64,000 nt of DNA, from positions 657,875 through 721,874 of the forward strand of contig MNCI01026219.1 in assembly GCA_015680685.1 (NCBI GenBank). The letters run 5' to 3'. Position numbers and translations under genes: made by a program. The notes under the pieces are model-generated. The model was not told where the DNA came from. It ran no database searches and was given only the letters and a program-made list of their open reading frames with translations. Shown in pieces: positions 46,792 to 58,080 of this stretch. The stretch comes from Gnetum montanum (lineage: Eukaryota; Streptophyta; Gnetopsida; Gnetales; Gnetaceae). The number at the start of each line of letters is the position of its first letter. Within the stretch, counting starts at the first letter, position 1.

Positions 46792-49124
46792 ATGAGTGAC
46801 TTTTCTTACAGAATATCTCAACAAAGAACTCATACTCCTACCCCTAGTCAACCAGCTACTTGTCAATTTACTTTGAGAAAACAACGAGCTTCACTTTTTC
46901 CAAGATCAATTCTTAAAAAACCTCGGACTAAGATGGCAACCCATCAACCCCCGGCTCCCTTAGTAAGAAACCCTTTTAACTTTTATAATTAGCATGACAT
47001 ACCAAAATCCCTTCAAAACATAAACTTGTTCTTCGATCCTACAACCCCTACGAATGATGCTCGCCAATACATATAATGTTTTGAAACCTTACTAGGGATC
47101 CACAACATTGTACATAATGATGTAGTGTGTAGAGTGTTTATAACAACATTTAGGACCAAAGCAACCCAATGGTTCTTAATGCTTTCTGATGCCTCTATTA
47201 ACATATGGCAAGAATTCAAAAACAGGTTTTTGAATCAGTTTGACAAATTTACTAGCCCTCCTATCACATCAAGCAACTTTACCAGCCTAAGAAAGCTACC
47301 TGGGGAAAATGTTAGGGATTATAACCTTAGATTCCTTCATCAACTAGCCTATGTGCCAAATGAGATGCGACCACAACTAGATGGTATCCTCAACTACTAT
47401 CTCTCTACCATTGATCCATTCTTCGCTTATACTATCAAATCTAATCCCAACATAACAGAAATACAAGGTGCAATGTCAAAAGCTGTGGAATTAGAGCAAA
47501 TAACCCTTATGAACAACATCCAAACCCAATTTGGGATGATGAGTGTTAGTAACCCTATGCAATCAAACCCACTCCTACCAACTTTTCAAACGTCTAATGT
47601 TATGCCTCAAGTTGTTTCTCCCTTTCAATCAACTCAACCTTTAAGTAGATACTCACAAGGCCCCATGTCCTCTTCATTATTACCATCCAACACTGGTTTG
47701 AATGATGACCAATCAAAAGCCTTGATTCAATCCATTATAAACCCAAACAGGACATCAAATTATGTTGAACCACCAACCCAAACCCAAGATCAGATGACCC
47801 AAATACTCACTTCACTACAAAAACTATCCAATGAAGTGGTCGAGCTAAAGAGAAATAATAACAAAAGCCCTATACAACCAGAAAAACCAAGTGCATCAAT
47901 CAACGATGATTATTGTCGTCTTCATAATACAAGGCAACATTCTGAAAATATTTGTCCTCAATTCATGGCATTGTATGGTGACAATACCCAAGGGCAACAA
48001 AATGGGAAAACCCCTATCATGGTCCTTAATGTACCTCATGAGATAGAAAATGAAGAGGTTTCCTCATTAGAACAAGTTATGGTAGGCGACCCTAACCCAC
48101 ACAACACTCGCTACCGCAAAATTTGTGACATTATGAATGCTACACAACAACAAACTAGGAACAATTCTTATACACCTCCAAACAGAAGAGTTCCTAGTCA
48201 AAATAATGCAAACAACTAATCCAGGTCATCCCAAGTAATTGTCCCACAATGACCAAACCCCCCTTCTATACTCAGAAGACTTCCATCTCAACAAGAAGCT
48301 AAAGATGAACATAAGAATTATGATTTGGTTGAGGACTTAAAAAGAGTTAAAGCCAACATTTCGATGTATGACCTCCTACACTTTAACAAAATGAAAGAAG
48401 TGATTCGGGATACGGTTCATATACCTGTAGCTCAAAGAGAAAAATCCCCAATTCCCGAAAGGCAAGTTCACTTTGCAGAAAGTCCTAACACATTATCAAT
48501 ACAAAACGTGAATAATTCCATGTCTAGCAAAAAGGACCATCCCCCTGTCCTAACCACTTTGATTATTTTAGGAAAGAATGTCCATAACTGTTTAATGGAT
48601 TCCAGTGCAACTGTTAGTGTTATGCCTCTTGACGTTTGTAATGCCTTAGGAGCATAAATGATACCACAAACTAAAAGTGTGATTCAACTCGATGGATCTA
48701 AAGTACCTATGGTAGGGTTATTAAAAGGAGCAAAGGTACAACTTAAGCAATACCCTACATTTACATGTTATACAGATATCCTAGTAGTTGACATGAAACC
48801 CACATATGGTGTGCTAGCTAAGTTTGGGGGCTTCTTTAGGTCAGATTTCTCAGAATTATTGATTCGTATCAAAGGAAAATCTGAATACATGACTATACCC
48901 CAAGAACCCTTCTACAAACAAGTAGTAACAAACATGGATCAACAAAATCAATCTTTGGAAGATCGAAATGCTAATCTTTATGTTGGGGTTATTGAGGTTG
49001 AGTGTAGTGAACATGTTGAAAATGACTATGTGAGTAGAACTACAAAAAACCCTATCTCTTATGCAAATCCCATCCAATCCTATCAAAGTTCTAGAGAAGG
49101 TGAAGAAAACTATGAAGACACCTT
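46792..49124 (+). pseudogene. E6 gag-protease, single frame with five nonsense codons
   Basis: The segments 46792-46992, 47125-48219, 48325-48657 and 48658-49124 are all in one frame, so no indel has broken it; the stops are TAG at 46990, TAA near 47076, TAA at 48217, a TGA near 48252 and TAA at 48655. The retrotransposon-gag core is in the 364-codon block (TKATQWFLMLSDASINIWQE, YNLRFLHQLAYVPNEM). A spacer rich in Asn/Gln/Pro follows. The protease has CLMDSSATVSVMPLDVC (DSS for DSG). It ends in FFRSDFSELLIRIKGK and PQEPFYKQVV before the gap. Confidence 0.85.
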
Positions 49125-49368
49125 NNNNNNNNNNNNNNNNNNNNNNNNNNNNNNNNNNNNNNNNNNNNNNNNNNNNNNNNNNNNNNNNNNNNNNNNNNNN
49201 NNNNNNNNNNNNNNNNNNNNNNNNNNNNNNNNNNNNNNNNNNNNNNNNNNNNNNNNNNNNNNNNNNNNNNNNNNNNNNNNNNNNNNNNNNNNNNNNNNNN
49301 NNNNNNNNNNNNNNNNNNNNNNNNNNNNNNNNNNNNNNNNNNNNNNNNNNNNNNNNNNNNNNNNNNNN
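49125..49368. other. Assembly gap (244 N)
   Basis: The left side is the end of protease and the right side the last 32 residues of integrase. RT, RNase H and the integrase core (usually about 3 kb) must be missing from the assembly, unless E6 itself lost them. The N length should not be trusted. Confidence 0.95.
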
Positions 49369-49469
49369 TTGCTGATTTGCAAGGATATAGGTTGAATAGA
49401 AATTTTAATGCATTTCATTTGAAGCATTTCTACTTAGGTACCCCACGTGGGCACTTGGTAGATTCTTAG
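49369..49469 (+). pseudogene. E6 integrase C-terminal tail, partial
   Basis: The frame reads ADLQGYRLNRNFNAFHLKH and ends at a TAG (49467-49469). It resembles the 'L-D-G-N-L-K-Y-Y' ending of Ty3/gypsy polyproteins, placed after the SH3-like part of integrase. Confidence 0.65.
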
Positions 49470-50471
49470 TTGCATGTTTTCTTTTCCTTTTTTCATTGCA
49501 TTTCATTTGTATACAATTGCGTTTCCATATTTTGTTTGCATTATTTCTTTCTTAGCATATTGTTTTTATTATTGTGTTCTTCATATGATTTTAATAATCA
49601 TTTGTCATTTGAGTTACTAGATATTGGGTCATCTTAACACCATTGGAAAATAATGTAGGTATAATATAATTTACTATTACTATAATATAATGCTATAAAA
49701 TCCGCTTTATATTTTATAAATACTATAACTCTTTCAACTGATTCCAAGGTTTCAGTTTATTTGTTATGTTAGATTATGGAGCATTGGATTTATATAAACT
49801 TATCATGTTATCATCATGATCATGTGAGTGTAGGATATGTGATGTTGGAGAGTGGTTAGTCATAATTACTAGGTGACCTTGGAAAATTCTATCCTTTTCT
49901 CTCATAAGCCCAAGCCCCCAATTATGATGATCCATGGCTATCCTGTGAACAACGGGGTGAAGTGTGTTCATTTCTACTTGAGAACCCTTAGCCACCCAGG
50001 AGACCTACTAGGATGCCACCAATCAAAGGCACATACACGAGGGTTGAACTGCACCATGGGCAAAGTTTCCAAAATAACTATGCTCTTTGGCAGTGTAGCT
50101 AATCGGCCAGACTCGTGTTGGAATTCCAACCTCAAGAATGAAGTACACCATGAGCAAAGTTTCCTTAAAAACAAAAAAAAAACAAAACAAAAAAAAATGA
50201 GGACCATGTTCATTGGCAGTGTAATAAGTTCTTGAGTGTGATGGGGTCTGGCAGCAATCTTTACCCTAACCTCCGTTTCCCCTTTTAAATTTAAGTTTTT
50301 TTTTCAAAAAAAAAACCAAGGAAAAATCTGAAAGTTGTGGCTTACTATGATCTAACATGAGCTTTAGCTCATCCTCCTCATTGAGTTTTGTATAAGTCGC
50401 TTACTCAAAATAGTCTGCATACTTTTACTGTTACTTTGTGAATATTGAGAATGAGAGCTTAAGCATATATC

Positions 50472-50511
<40 letters not shown>

Positions 50512-50757
50512 CACATATATATCTATAGATCTTAGTTAAAATAACAATAACTTATATATTTAGATTTTAATGGTTGTTTGGATGGCCTATGTCGGTGTCT
50601 CTTTCGATTATTTGGTTATTTTTATCATGTTTAGAACATTATAGTTTACTTTCAAGTTTGCATTTCTTATTTCATTGCATTTTTGTTTCTCGATCTATTG
50701 CATTTTCATTCAAAATTTTATGGTCCTTGCACTTGCATGCAATTTGTAGTTTAGGGG
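49470..50757 (+). other. E6 3' internal region with (TA)n microsatellite
   Basis: No gene is supported. Two diverged direct copies of a segment with CACCATGRGCAAAGTTTCC occur at about 50050-50100 and 50148-50220. A (TA)n run covers 50475-50507. A purine-rich TAGGGGATG just before 50760 is a possible polypurine tract. Confidence 0.55.
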
Positions 50758-52061
50758 ATGTGCACAGACATGCAGATGGTGGGCACTACGAGTTGCAGGT
50801 TGCTAGATCCTTTTCTCAGACGTTTGCGGTGGATCCAAAGCCTGCAGCCAATGACACTCTTTCTATGTTGCCTGTGCATCGGAGTCTCTCTCTCCTATAG
50901 GCGGGTGACAAGCAGCAATGCAAGCTTCCCGTTAACGGTAGGCGAATAGACGCCAACGGCTGCTAGTTTTCAGGGAGCCTCTTCTTTGACCCTCAAGGCC
51001 TTCTAGAAGCGCAGATGATTGATGGGTGGCTTGTCAACTGTGACGTAGTCACCGTCACAGGCGATAAACCCAGAAATTAGTAGCAACTATCTCTCTCTCT
51101 ACACTAGAGATAGCTGACAGCGAGGGAACCAGCATTCTCCCTTCTACTAGCAGGCGACAAAGGAAGATGCGTGACACGTGCCATTCACGACAGCAAATGG
51201 TCGGAGCGTCAGATGTCAATAACGCAACGGACGTGCAGATGACGATGAAGCTGCAGGCACGTTGCAGGTCGTTGGAGACATCAAACGGACGCAGTGGTAG
51301 ACTGCCAAGAAGAGTAGCGGTGGTCGCGTTCGAGGCTGGCAGGCGAACTGGTGGCGTGCGTGGCACGGATAGGATCACCTTTTCTTTCTTTAAAAGAAAA
51401 CGGTAGTCAAATTTTCTGCCCTCTTGCTCTCTCTTTCTCAGTGATTATTGCAATGACGGAGAAGCAGAATGTGGAAGGGACTGCGGTGGTCTCTTTTTCC
51501 TTCAGGCACACGCGGAGCGGCTGACAATGGCAGCCTTCTTTCTCTATCATCTAGGGGCAGCTCACGTGGCAGCAGGTGACACCAAGGTGGCTTACAACAA
51601 GCAAAGAAACTGGTGGTACCTGCACTACAGCCTCCTCTTCTCTCTCCTGTGCATGGAGACGTGAAAATAAAAGTTGATGTTAGCAGTCACGTTTCTCTCT
51701 CTTGGTCCATGTGATGAGATCTATCTTCCCTTTTCCTCATCACTCAGTTGGCGACTACAAGCAGTGTTAGGATACTGTCACAATAGCTAATAAGCAAGAA
51801 AATTTGCATTTGTTTTCATTTTGGATTATTTATTATACTCTTTTAAAGTTGCACAAATTATTTAAGTTTTCAATATTAAATTAAATTTAAGTTTTTAATA
51901 TTTTGCTTAAAAATATTGTTATTATTGTTTTATCATATAGCCCTTTTCAACTGAGACTATTCTCGAGTTTCCGTAACCATATGGGAGGCACCCTAGGCGA
52001 TAGTCTCCTAAAACGAGTTTTCACAGGTGTTGGCGGCGTGTCCAAAATTTACGCATCAACA
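50758..52061 (+). repeat. E6 3' LTR (start uncertain)
   Basis: The last 170 bases match the 5' LTR end. The part 50758-51780 is GC- and CpG-rich with CACGTG (51175-51180) and TGACG-type motifs, unlike the surrounding AT-rich DNA, and does not align with the 5' LTR. The frames on both strands here have no recognisable product. Confidence 0.5.
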
Positions 52062-52990
52062 CTACCATTTTTATTGAGAATAGGACAAACTCCAATAACA
52101 TAGCCTTTATGATGACAATAGCTACAACATCCTCATAAATTATAATATGTAATTTTTTTGAAAAAACATTAATTAGTGACCTTGAGTTTTTATTTTGTCT
52201 TCTTTTGTTGTAAATTAATCTTTTCAAAATAACATGCGTGCTGCACACCATCTAGTAATGTTTTTGACTCTATCTTGAGGATTGTGCCAATGCTGCTAAT
52301 AATTTTGCTTTCAACACTTTGAAAAATAAGATAAAGATTTTCTAATTCAATCTAGCATGGAATTTTTAATTAATTATAAAAATATGGATCAAAATCCACT
52401 TTTCATTTTTAAGCAATAAAACTATTATGCTAAACCATAAAAACTTTAAAATCTAATTATTTCTCAATCATTTCAGAATTTGCCAAAAAAAAGATTTCGA
52501 AAAATAGTGGGCATGCAAAATACTAATTCCATAGTATTCAAGGATAGCCTAAATCATTTGTGTAAAATCCTTATTTGAGTGAATAAATCCAATAATTTGT
52601 AGAAATATATATCGTGAAGTAATATCTTTTGACAAGGATTCATATAAATCATCAAGTAAAACAAAATCAAAAGATTCAAAATTCTTCTTAGTCTCTATTA
52701 TCTAAGAAACATTAGTATTTTCCATCTTTAGATGATTCCTTGTAAAAAAAAAAGAAAAAAAAAACTATGACAAAAACTCTACCAAAAACTCTTTAGATTA
52801 TCAAACCATTGAGAAAATTTGCCATAATGAGATCAAAGCACTTTTGAATAAGGACAAGGCCTAATCTTTTTCCTACCCTAGAGAAAAGGTTTTTTAAGAT
52901 TGATTATAAAGATGAAAACCTAAAAAGGCATCCCCAAAATTGTTGAGCTTTTTCTTTATACTCTCTTTTCGATGATGTGATATACTTTGA
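52062..52990 (-). mobile_element. LINE-2, 5' end and ORF1 remnant
   Basis: Next to E6 the minus strand encodes a CCHC-like knuckle (CYSYCHHKGYVIGVCP, His changed to Tyr), as in the ORF1 of plant L1 elements. Further right, a decayed ORF1 frame starts near 52725 (MENTNVS). The 5' end near 52990 matches 7780-7930 of LINE-1. Confidence 0.75.
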
Positions 52991-55671
52991 ATTTTTTTTA
53001 ATATTATTATTCATTCTCCCCCTTCCACACACCCCCACCCCAACCCACCCACCCTGCTGCAAAAAAAAATTTAAAATTTAAAATTAAATACATAACATTA
53101 TGGAACCTATTGGTGCTTTACAATGTCATAATAATGAGGAAAAGTTCTCCTGATCATGGTTTTTTTCTTTTGTCGTAATAGCGAAGGAGAAGATTGATGG
53201 CCAAGAGGCCAACTACTAGATGGTCGAACTTTGTTATGGTAAATAAATAATTATCCTCATAATACTCAGCTAAGAGATGACCTTTTCACAAGAATTATTA
53301 TTTTGACTAGGTAGAGGCCAACAGCTTTGTTACTTGGACTTTGTCCTTGGAAATAAATAATTATTGGCATAAAGCTAGATGAAAAGAAGAAAATTTTTTA
53401 CAAGAATTGTAAATGAAGAATATACATTAGTTTTGATTTTTTTTTTTTCAATGTGAAAGTCAATTCTTAGTTAATCAATTTGAGAATTTATTAATTTAAA
53501 AAATATAAAAGATTCTTTCAGCCAAATAATAAATACATATCATAAATATATAACTAAACAAATTATAAAACAATTTCATTTCTAATTCATAAAGGCATTC
53601 TAATTCTATAATAAAGCTAAGTTTCTAATTTGTAAAGGCAATCCAATTCTAAGATAAATCTTACAATAAAATGTTAATTTGTTAATAAAACTTTTAATTT
53701 AAAAAATCTAAGTCATAAATTCAATTCTAACGAACAAACTTGTAAAATTCCAATCTACATATCAAAACCAAAAACCAAAGACATTTTTTATTAGCTTGTA
53801 AGTCCTTTACTAATTTTAATTCAAAAGAAGTTGGAGAAAATTTCTCCTCCGTAATTTTTATTGAGGCAGAACGCAGCTCATGCTGACAATGACAAAACCA
53901 ATGCAGGCTTAGAAAGTGGAAACACAAATGCCTACCTACAAATGTTTTTTATGAATGTTCGTTTCAATCACATGGAAAGTGTATTTAGAACGTGTTTGTT
54001 ATAGAAAGTGTTTCTGCTCTGCCTTAATTATGCATATTCATTGTGTCAGGTGGCGTCTAAAAATAAATGATTTTATTTCTAATTATTAAGAAAATAAAAC
54101 AGTAATATACATTTGGAATCTCAACTGAAACAAAGAGTCGAAGGTTTCTTTTCACATTTTTACCAATGTAAACTCCAGTACACGAAATTTGGCAACTACG
54201 ATACGCTAAAGAAAAAACAGCTGCGACCCACCAAAGTTGCGCCTGGCAAGTATCACGTAGTCTGGGCTGGGCTGGGCTGGGCTGGCTGACAATTCTATCG
54301 TCAAAATCTCTACCTGCCATATGTACAGTGGCACCAAGCATGGCATCAGTCAAATACACATATTTTCTATGCATTAAAAGAATCCAATTTGAGGAAGTGA
54401 GGAATTAAGAATTTGTGATTGTGAACATGTTTGGGTACTTGTGGGGTGGGTTCCGGACGTGATAGAGAAAATTTAAATATATTAGTTTTTTTAAAAAAAT
54501 TAAATCTTATATATCATTAAAAAACATTGTAGAAAACAGAACAAGTACAATGTAAATCCAAAATATTGTTAATGCTTAAAAAATTGCATAGAAGATTGCA
54601 ATATCACCATTAAACTGAAGCAGGTATGGAGGGCATTGAATCCATTTCCTTACTCAAGAGCCATAATCTGGCCAAACATTTAATTTCTGCAACAACCAAA
54701 ATGACAGCAATAAAATGAAACCCTTTTGTTGCTCAACCCAATCTTTCCAAGAATGAAAGAAGCATCAAGCCTCAACCAAATTTATAACAAATCATGTCTG
54801 CTAATACTTTTGTTCAACCATGACCTGTGAGTAGCACCGGAGAGCAATATTGAAAAAGACCACATATTAAAAAGACACAACTTAATTAAACTAGGCACAG
54901 CCGAGTAACTCACCTCACCTGCGATGATGATCGAAAACCTTGCCGAGTAACTCACCTCACTTGCAATGATGAACGAAAACCTTTAGGACGCTGGGGAATG
55001 GGCACTCTTCATGACGAAGAGGAAAGTATAAACAGAGCACCATGAGCTTGCATATGGCCATTGGCCACTGGTGAGCTTGGTTGGCTCATAAGCACACACA
55101 TTTTAAAAGAAAGTTGAACAGACATCTATTCGTCATCACTCATGACCCATGACCGTGGAAAAACAGCAAAAACCAGCAATGACCAGTAAACACGCGTGAA
55201 TGAGTGAGTCAGTGCGGAATCTTTGACGCTCCCAAAGGCAGGCCAATCCATTCAAATGCAATGTTTACCTCGCACGCCACTTGGTTTCCAGCTTCAGTTA
55301 CCAATGTAGCCCTTTTCTTGATTCCGTGTATTTGTTTATTCATTCGTACTCCCTTCTTTTCTGTGGTCTCTGCCATGGCGCTGCCATGAATCGTGCTTGC
55401 TTGCCGGCCACTTAACAATGAAATGATGTTCCTGCCACGATTTAGAGCGGGACAAGATAGGTAGGATTTTAATGCAAGAATACTACGAGGGCGAGGCCAG
55501 GCAAGGTGACTATTCCACAATGTATACCTGCAGATCCGGATAAAATTTCTCATTGGAAATTCGTACTCCCGAAATTTTGAATCGCGAATTTCCCGGGGAC
55601 AGCATATTTTCCAGGCTTGGCCTTTCTTGTTCTTTATCATCAGCAGTAGCACTGGGCTCCTGGCAATAGCG
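52991..55671. other. AT-rich intergenic DNA and upstream region of GH88 gene
   Basis: No gene is supported. A C-rich CCACCC stretch follows LINE-2 (53015-53060). Around 53150-53400 two segments share AAATAAATAATTAT and a GAGGCCAAC motif, possibly an old duplication. Four GGGCT units lie at 54270-54290. The minus-strand frame 55733-55209 runs antisense over the gene's 5' part and has no motif. A TATA-like GTATAAACA at 55027 is a weak promoter candidate, but upstream ATGs would then precede the start at 55672. Confidence 0.5.
54901..54984. repeat. Two tandem 42-bp units upstream of GH88 gene
   Basis: CCGAGTAACTCACCTCAC begins at 54901 and 54943. The copies differ by about three bases. It lies about 690 bp before the GH88 start. 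Confidence 0.85.
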
Positions 55672-56967
55672 ATGGAAAGTCTGAGCAGTAGAATCTGGCT
55701 CATCACGGTAGCTCTTGTGGTAACCTTCACCACCGTGGCCTTGGCAGCAGCAGAGGAGGATTCTCTGAAATCAGTTTTGTTGCTGGCTCAATCCAGCTAC
55801 CCCAAAGTTGCAGAGCAAGAAGTACCAGTCATAGTAAAAGCAGGCCCGGACCAGGACCCAGTTGCGTACCCATGTGCAGGGATTCCTGTGAACGAACGCT
55901 GGATTGTCACCAGAAGGAGCGCCTGGACTTCTGGATTCATGACAGGATGCTTTTGGCGTCTGCATCAGCTAGCAGTATCATCATCAGCAGCTGCTCCTCC
56001 AGCTCTTCCAACCCCAAATTCAAATTCAAATTCAATCTCAGACCCTGCAACTTGGAGAAGATTTGCAGAGGATTCCCTGCAGGACCTCTGGCCTGTGCAG
56101 TTCTTCAATCAGTCCCATGATGTGGGTTTCATGGTTTTCACATCCTTCGGTAATGCATTTATCAATACCCTGAATTCTTCATACATTGCTCCTCTCAGGA
56201 ACGCTGCACAGGCCCTGGCCAGCAGATTCAGCGCCATCGTGGGCTGTACCAGATCCTGGAACAGCAAATCTAATGCCCCAAAGAATGAATTTTTGGTGAT
56301 AATTGACAATATAATGAATCTGGAGCTACTTTTCTGGGTGGGAAATCAGACTGCAGACAGAACGCTAATTGACAAAGCTATTTCTCATGCAAACAGGAGC
56401 TCATACACCCATGTCCGCCCAGATGGCAGTACCTGGCAGGTAGTTTCTTTCAATGAGCTTAGTGGACAAGTTATTACCAAGTATACGGTGCAGGGATTGA
56501 GAAATGATTCAACCTGGGCCAGAGGCCAGGCATGGGCCATCTATGGATTCACAATGGCTTACCGGTATACCCTGATTCCCAGATTTCTACGGACTGCTCA
56601 AAAAACTGCCGATTTCTTTATCAGAAACGTGGGCTCCGATGATAAAGTGCCCTTCTGGGATTTTGATGCTGCTGGATCTCAATCTTACCAGCCCAGAGAC
56701 ACATCTGCAGCCGCCATTGCTGCAGCTGGGATGCTGGAGCTCTCTGGTTTTATGGGTAGGCAGGAAGGAGGAAGATACAGGACTTTTGCAACGGAATTGC
56801 TGAGAGTTTTAGCAGAGAAATACAGAGCAGATGGCAGAGAATCCTACAAAATTCCTGCCATTTTAGTCAATGGAACTGCTCACTACAGCAAACACTCGTA
56901 TGACACTGCTTTGATTTTTGGTGACTACTATTATCTGGATGCTCTCCTCAGGCTCCATAAAGCTTGA
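55672..56967 (+). CDS. Glycoside hydrolase family 88 protein (unsaturated uronyl hydrolase), secreted
   Basis: An intact, intronless frame of 431 residues. The first ATG of the frame, MESLSSRIWLITVALV, gives a clear signal peptide (hydrophobic 8-26, AAA near 25-27). The mature part has the GH88 alpha/alpha-barrel motifs in order: SAWTSGFMTG (83-92), SHDVGF with Asp150, IIDNIMN with Asp212, WARGQAWAIYGF (282-293), RDTSAAAIAAAGMLEL (342-357) and the C-terminal HYSKHSYDTALIFGDYYYL (404-422). Asp150 and Asp212 have nearly the spacing of the catalytic Asp88 and Asp149 of Bacillus unsaturated glucuronyl hydrolase. Such enzymes hydrate the 4,5 double bond of the unsaturated uronic acid left by polysaccharide lyases and so release it. 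In a plant, lyase products from pectin are the likely substrate (inference). Six N-glycosylation sequons fit secretion. It is more GC-rich than its flanks. Confidence 0.88.
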   Translation: MESLSSRIWLITVALVVTFTTVALAAAEEDSLKSVLLLAQSSYPKVAEQEVPVIVKAGPDQDPVAYPCAGIPVNERWIVTRRSAWTSGFMTGCFWRLHQLAVSSSAAAPPALPTPNSNSNSISDPATWRRFAEDSLQDLWPVQFFNQSHDVGFMVFTSFGNAFINTLNSSYIAPLRNAAQALASRFSAIVGCTRSWNSKSNAPKNEFLVIIDNIMNLELLFWVGNQTADRTLIDKAISHANRSSYTHVRPDGSTWQVVSFNELSGQVITKYTVQGLRNDSTWARGQAWAIYGFTMAYRYTLIPRFLRTAQKTADFFIRNVGSDDKVPFWDFDAAGSQSYQPRDTSAAAIAAAGMLELSGFMGRQEGGRYRTFATELLRVLAEKYRADGRESYKIPAILVNGTAHYSKHSYDTALIFGDYYYLDALLRLHKA

Positions 56968-57033
56968 TCTGCAGAAAATTCTCCTTCACTTTCTTTCTTT
57001 AATGCTAATAAGACAATATTTTGTGGCGCTGAC

Positions 57034-57039
57034 AATAAA
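57034..57039 (+). terminator. Polyadenylation signal of GH88 gene
   Basis: AATAAA lies 67 bp after the stop codon, with T-rich sequence on either side. It supports transcription of the gene as a short-3'UTR mRNA. Confidence 0.6.
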
Positions 57040-57440
57040 GATTTCTCTGCTCTGTGTAGCTATTTCTCTATCGATGTCTTCAACGTTTTATGACTTTATC
57101 ATATGATACTACGAGTAAATGTACCTGCAACTTAATGCATAGATTTTGCAAATTAATCTGATTTTCAGACAGTTATATTTCTTTTCTAGTTAACCATATC
57201 ACCTTGGCATTTGTAGTTTGTCCAATTAAGTGGTGTTCCCCAACGTTGTCTCTGAAACGTTATCAGGCCTCTAAGTCCCTTAAACATTGAAACTGACTTC
57301 AGATGAAATTCTGATACGTGTCAATTGCATATCAATAATCAAGTCACATAAACTCAATTAATCACTGCTTTGCCACAGTAACTAACTGATTCACCGATCC
57401 ATCTATGCTGGTAGTTTGACGTTGCACCTTTACCAACACA

Positions 57441-58080
57441 CTATTAACATCTTATAGCACATCCCATAGTAGTTGGTGTTGGGCCGATACCAACGCACAC
57501 AATCATCATCCCATGATCCATTATTAACATCTTATAGCACATCCCATAGTAGTTGGTGTTGGGCCGATACCAACGCACACAATCATCATCCCATGATCCA
57601 TTATTAACATCTTATAGCACATCCCATAGTAGTTGGTGTTGGGCCGATACCAACGCACACAATCATCATCCCATGATCCATTATTAACATCTTATAGCAC
57701 ATCCCATAGTAGTTGGTGTTGGGCCGATACCAACGCACACAATCATCATCCCATGATCCATTATTAACATCTTATAGCACATCCCATAGTAGTTGGTGTT
57801 GGGCCGATACCAACGCACACAATCATCATCCCATGATCCATTATTAACATCTTATAGCACATCCCATAGTAGTTGGTGTTGGGCCGATACCAACGCACAC
57901 AATCATCATCCCATGATCCATTATTAACATCTTATAGCACATCCCATAGTAGTTGGTGTTGGGCCGATACCAACGCACACAATCATCATCCCATGATCCA
58001 TTATTAACATCTTATAGCACATCCCATAGTAGTTGGTGTTGGGCCGATACCAACGCACACAATCATCATCCCATGATCCA
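57441..58080. repeat. 8 x 80-bp tandem array (minisatellite)
   Basis: Eight copies of an 80-bp unit start at 57441, 57521, 57601, 57681, 57761, 57841, 57921 and 58001. They are identical apart from the first base of copy 1. Each contains the inverted pair GTTGGT/ACCAAC around GTTGGGCCGAT, able to form a small hairpin. 80 is not a multiple of 3 and no frame stays open with codon-like character, so it is not coding. A diverged relative of the unit lies at 58186-58245. It starts about 470 bp after the GH88 stop codon. Confidence 0.97.

Larger units (their letters stand above)
45676..52061 (+). mobile_element. E6: Tat-like Ty3/gypsy element with assembly gap
   Basis: Both ends carry a common terminal segment: 46245-46410 matches 51893-52061 and both finish TACGCATCAACA. 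Between them are gag, an aspartic protease, a 244-N gap, the tail of integrase, and 1.3 kb of 3' region. The gag and protease wording (CLMD-S-SVMPLDVC and YGVLAKFGGFFRSDFSELL) resembles the Tat/Ogre group, and differs from family A. It sits inside LINE-2 with the likely duplication CTACC. The start of the element is uncertain because the bases right after CTACC resemble its own primer-site region. Confidence 0.8.

Noticed and set aside
51055-51406. Opposed frames of 107 and 79 codons in the GC-rich E6 3' LTR
   Set aside because: They overlap antisense, have no motif, and high GC alone explains the lack of stops.
54057-54374. 105-codon minus-strand frame with PSPAQPRLRD
   Set aside because: No homology recognised; the Pro/Ala part comes from the GGGCT repeats.
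55209-55733. 174-codon minus-strand frame upstream of and overlapping the GH88 start
   Set aside because: It is antisense to the gene's start, has no domain or signal, and its composition follows from the opposite strand.
57441-58080. CRISPR-like array
   Set aside because: Units are contiguous 80-bp repeats without unique spacers, and the DNA is eukaryotic.
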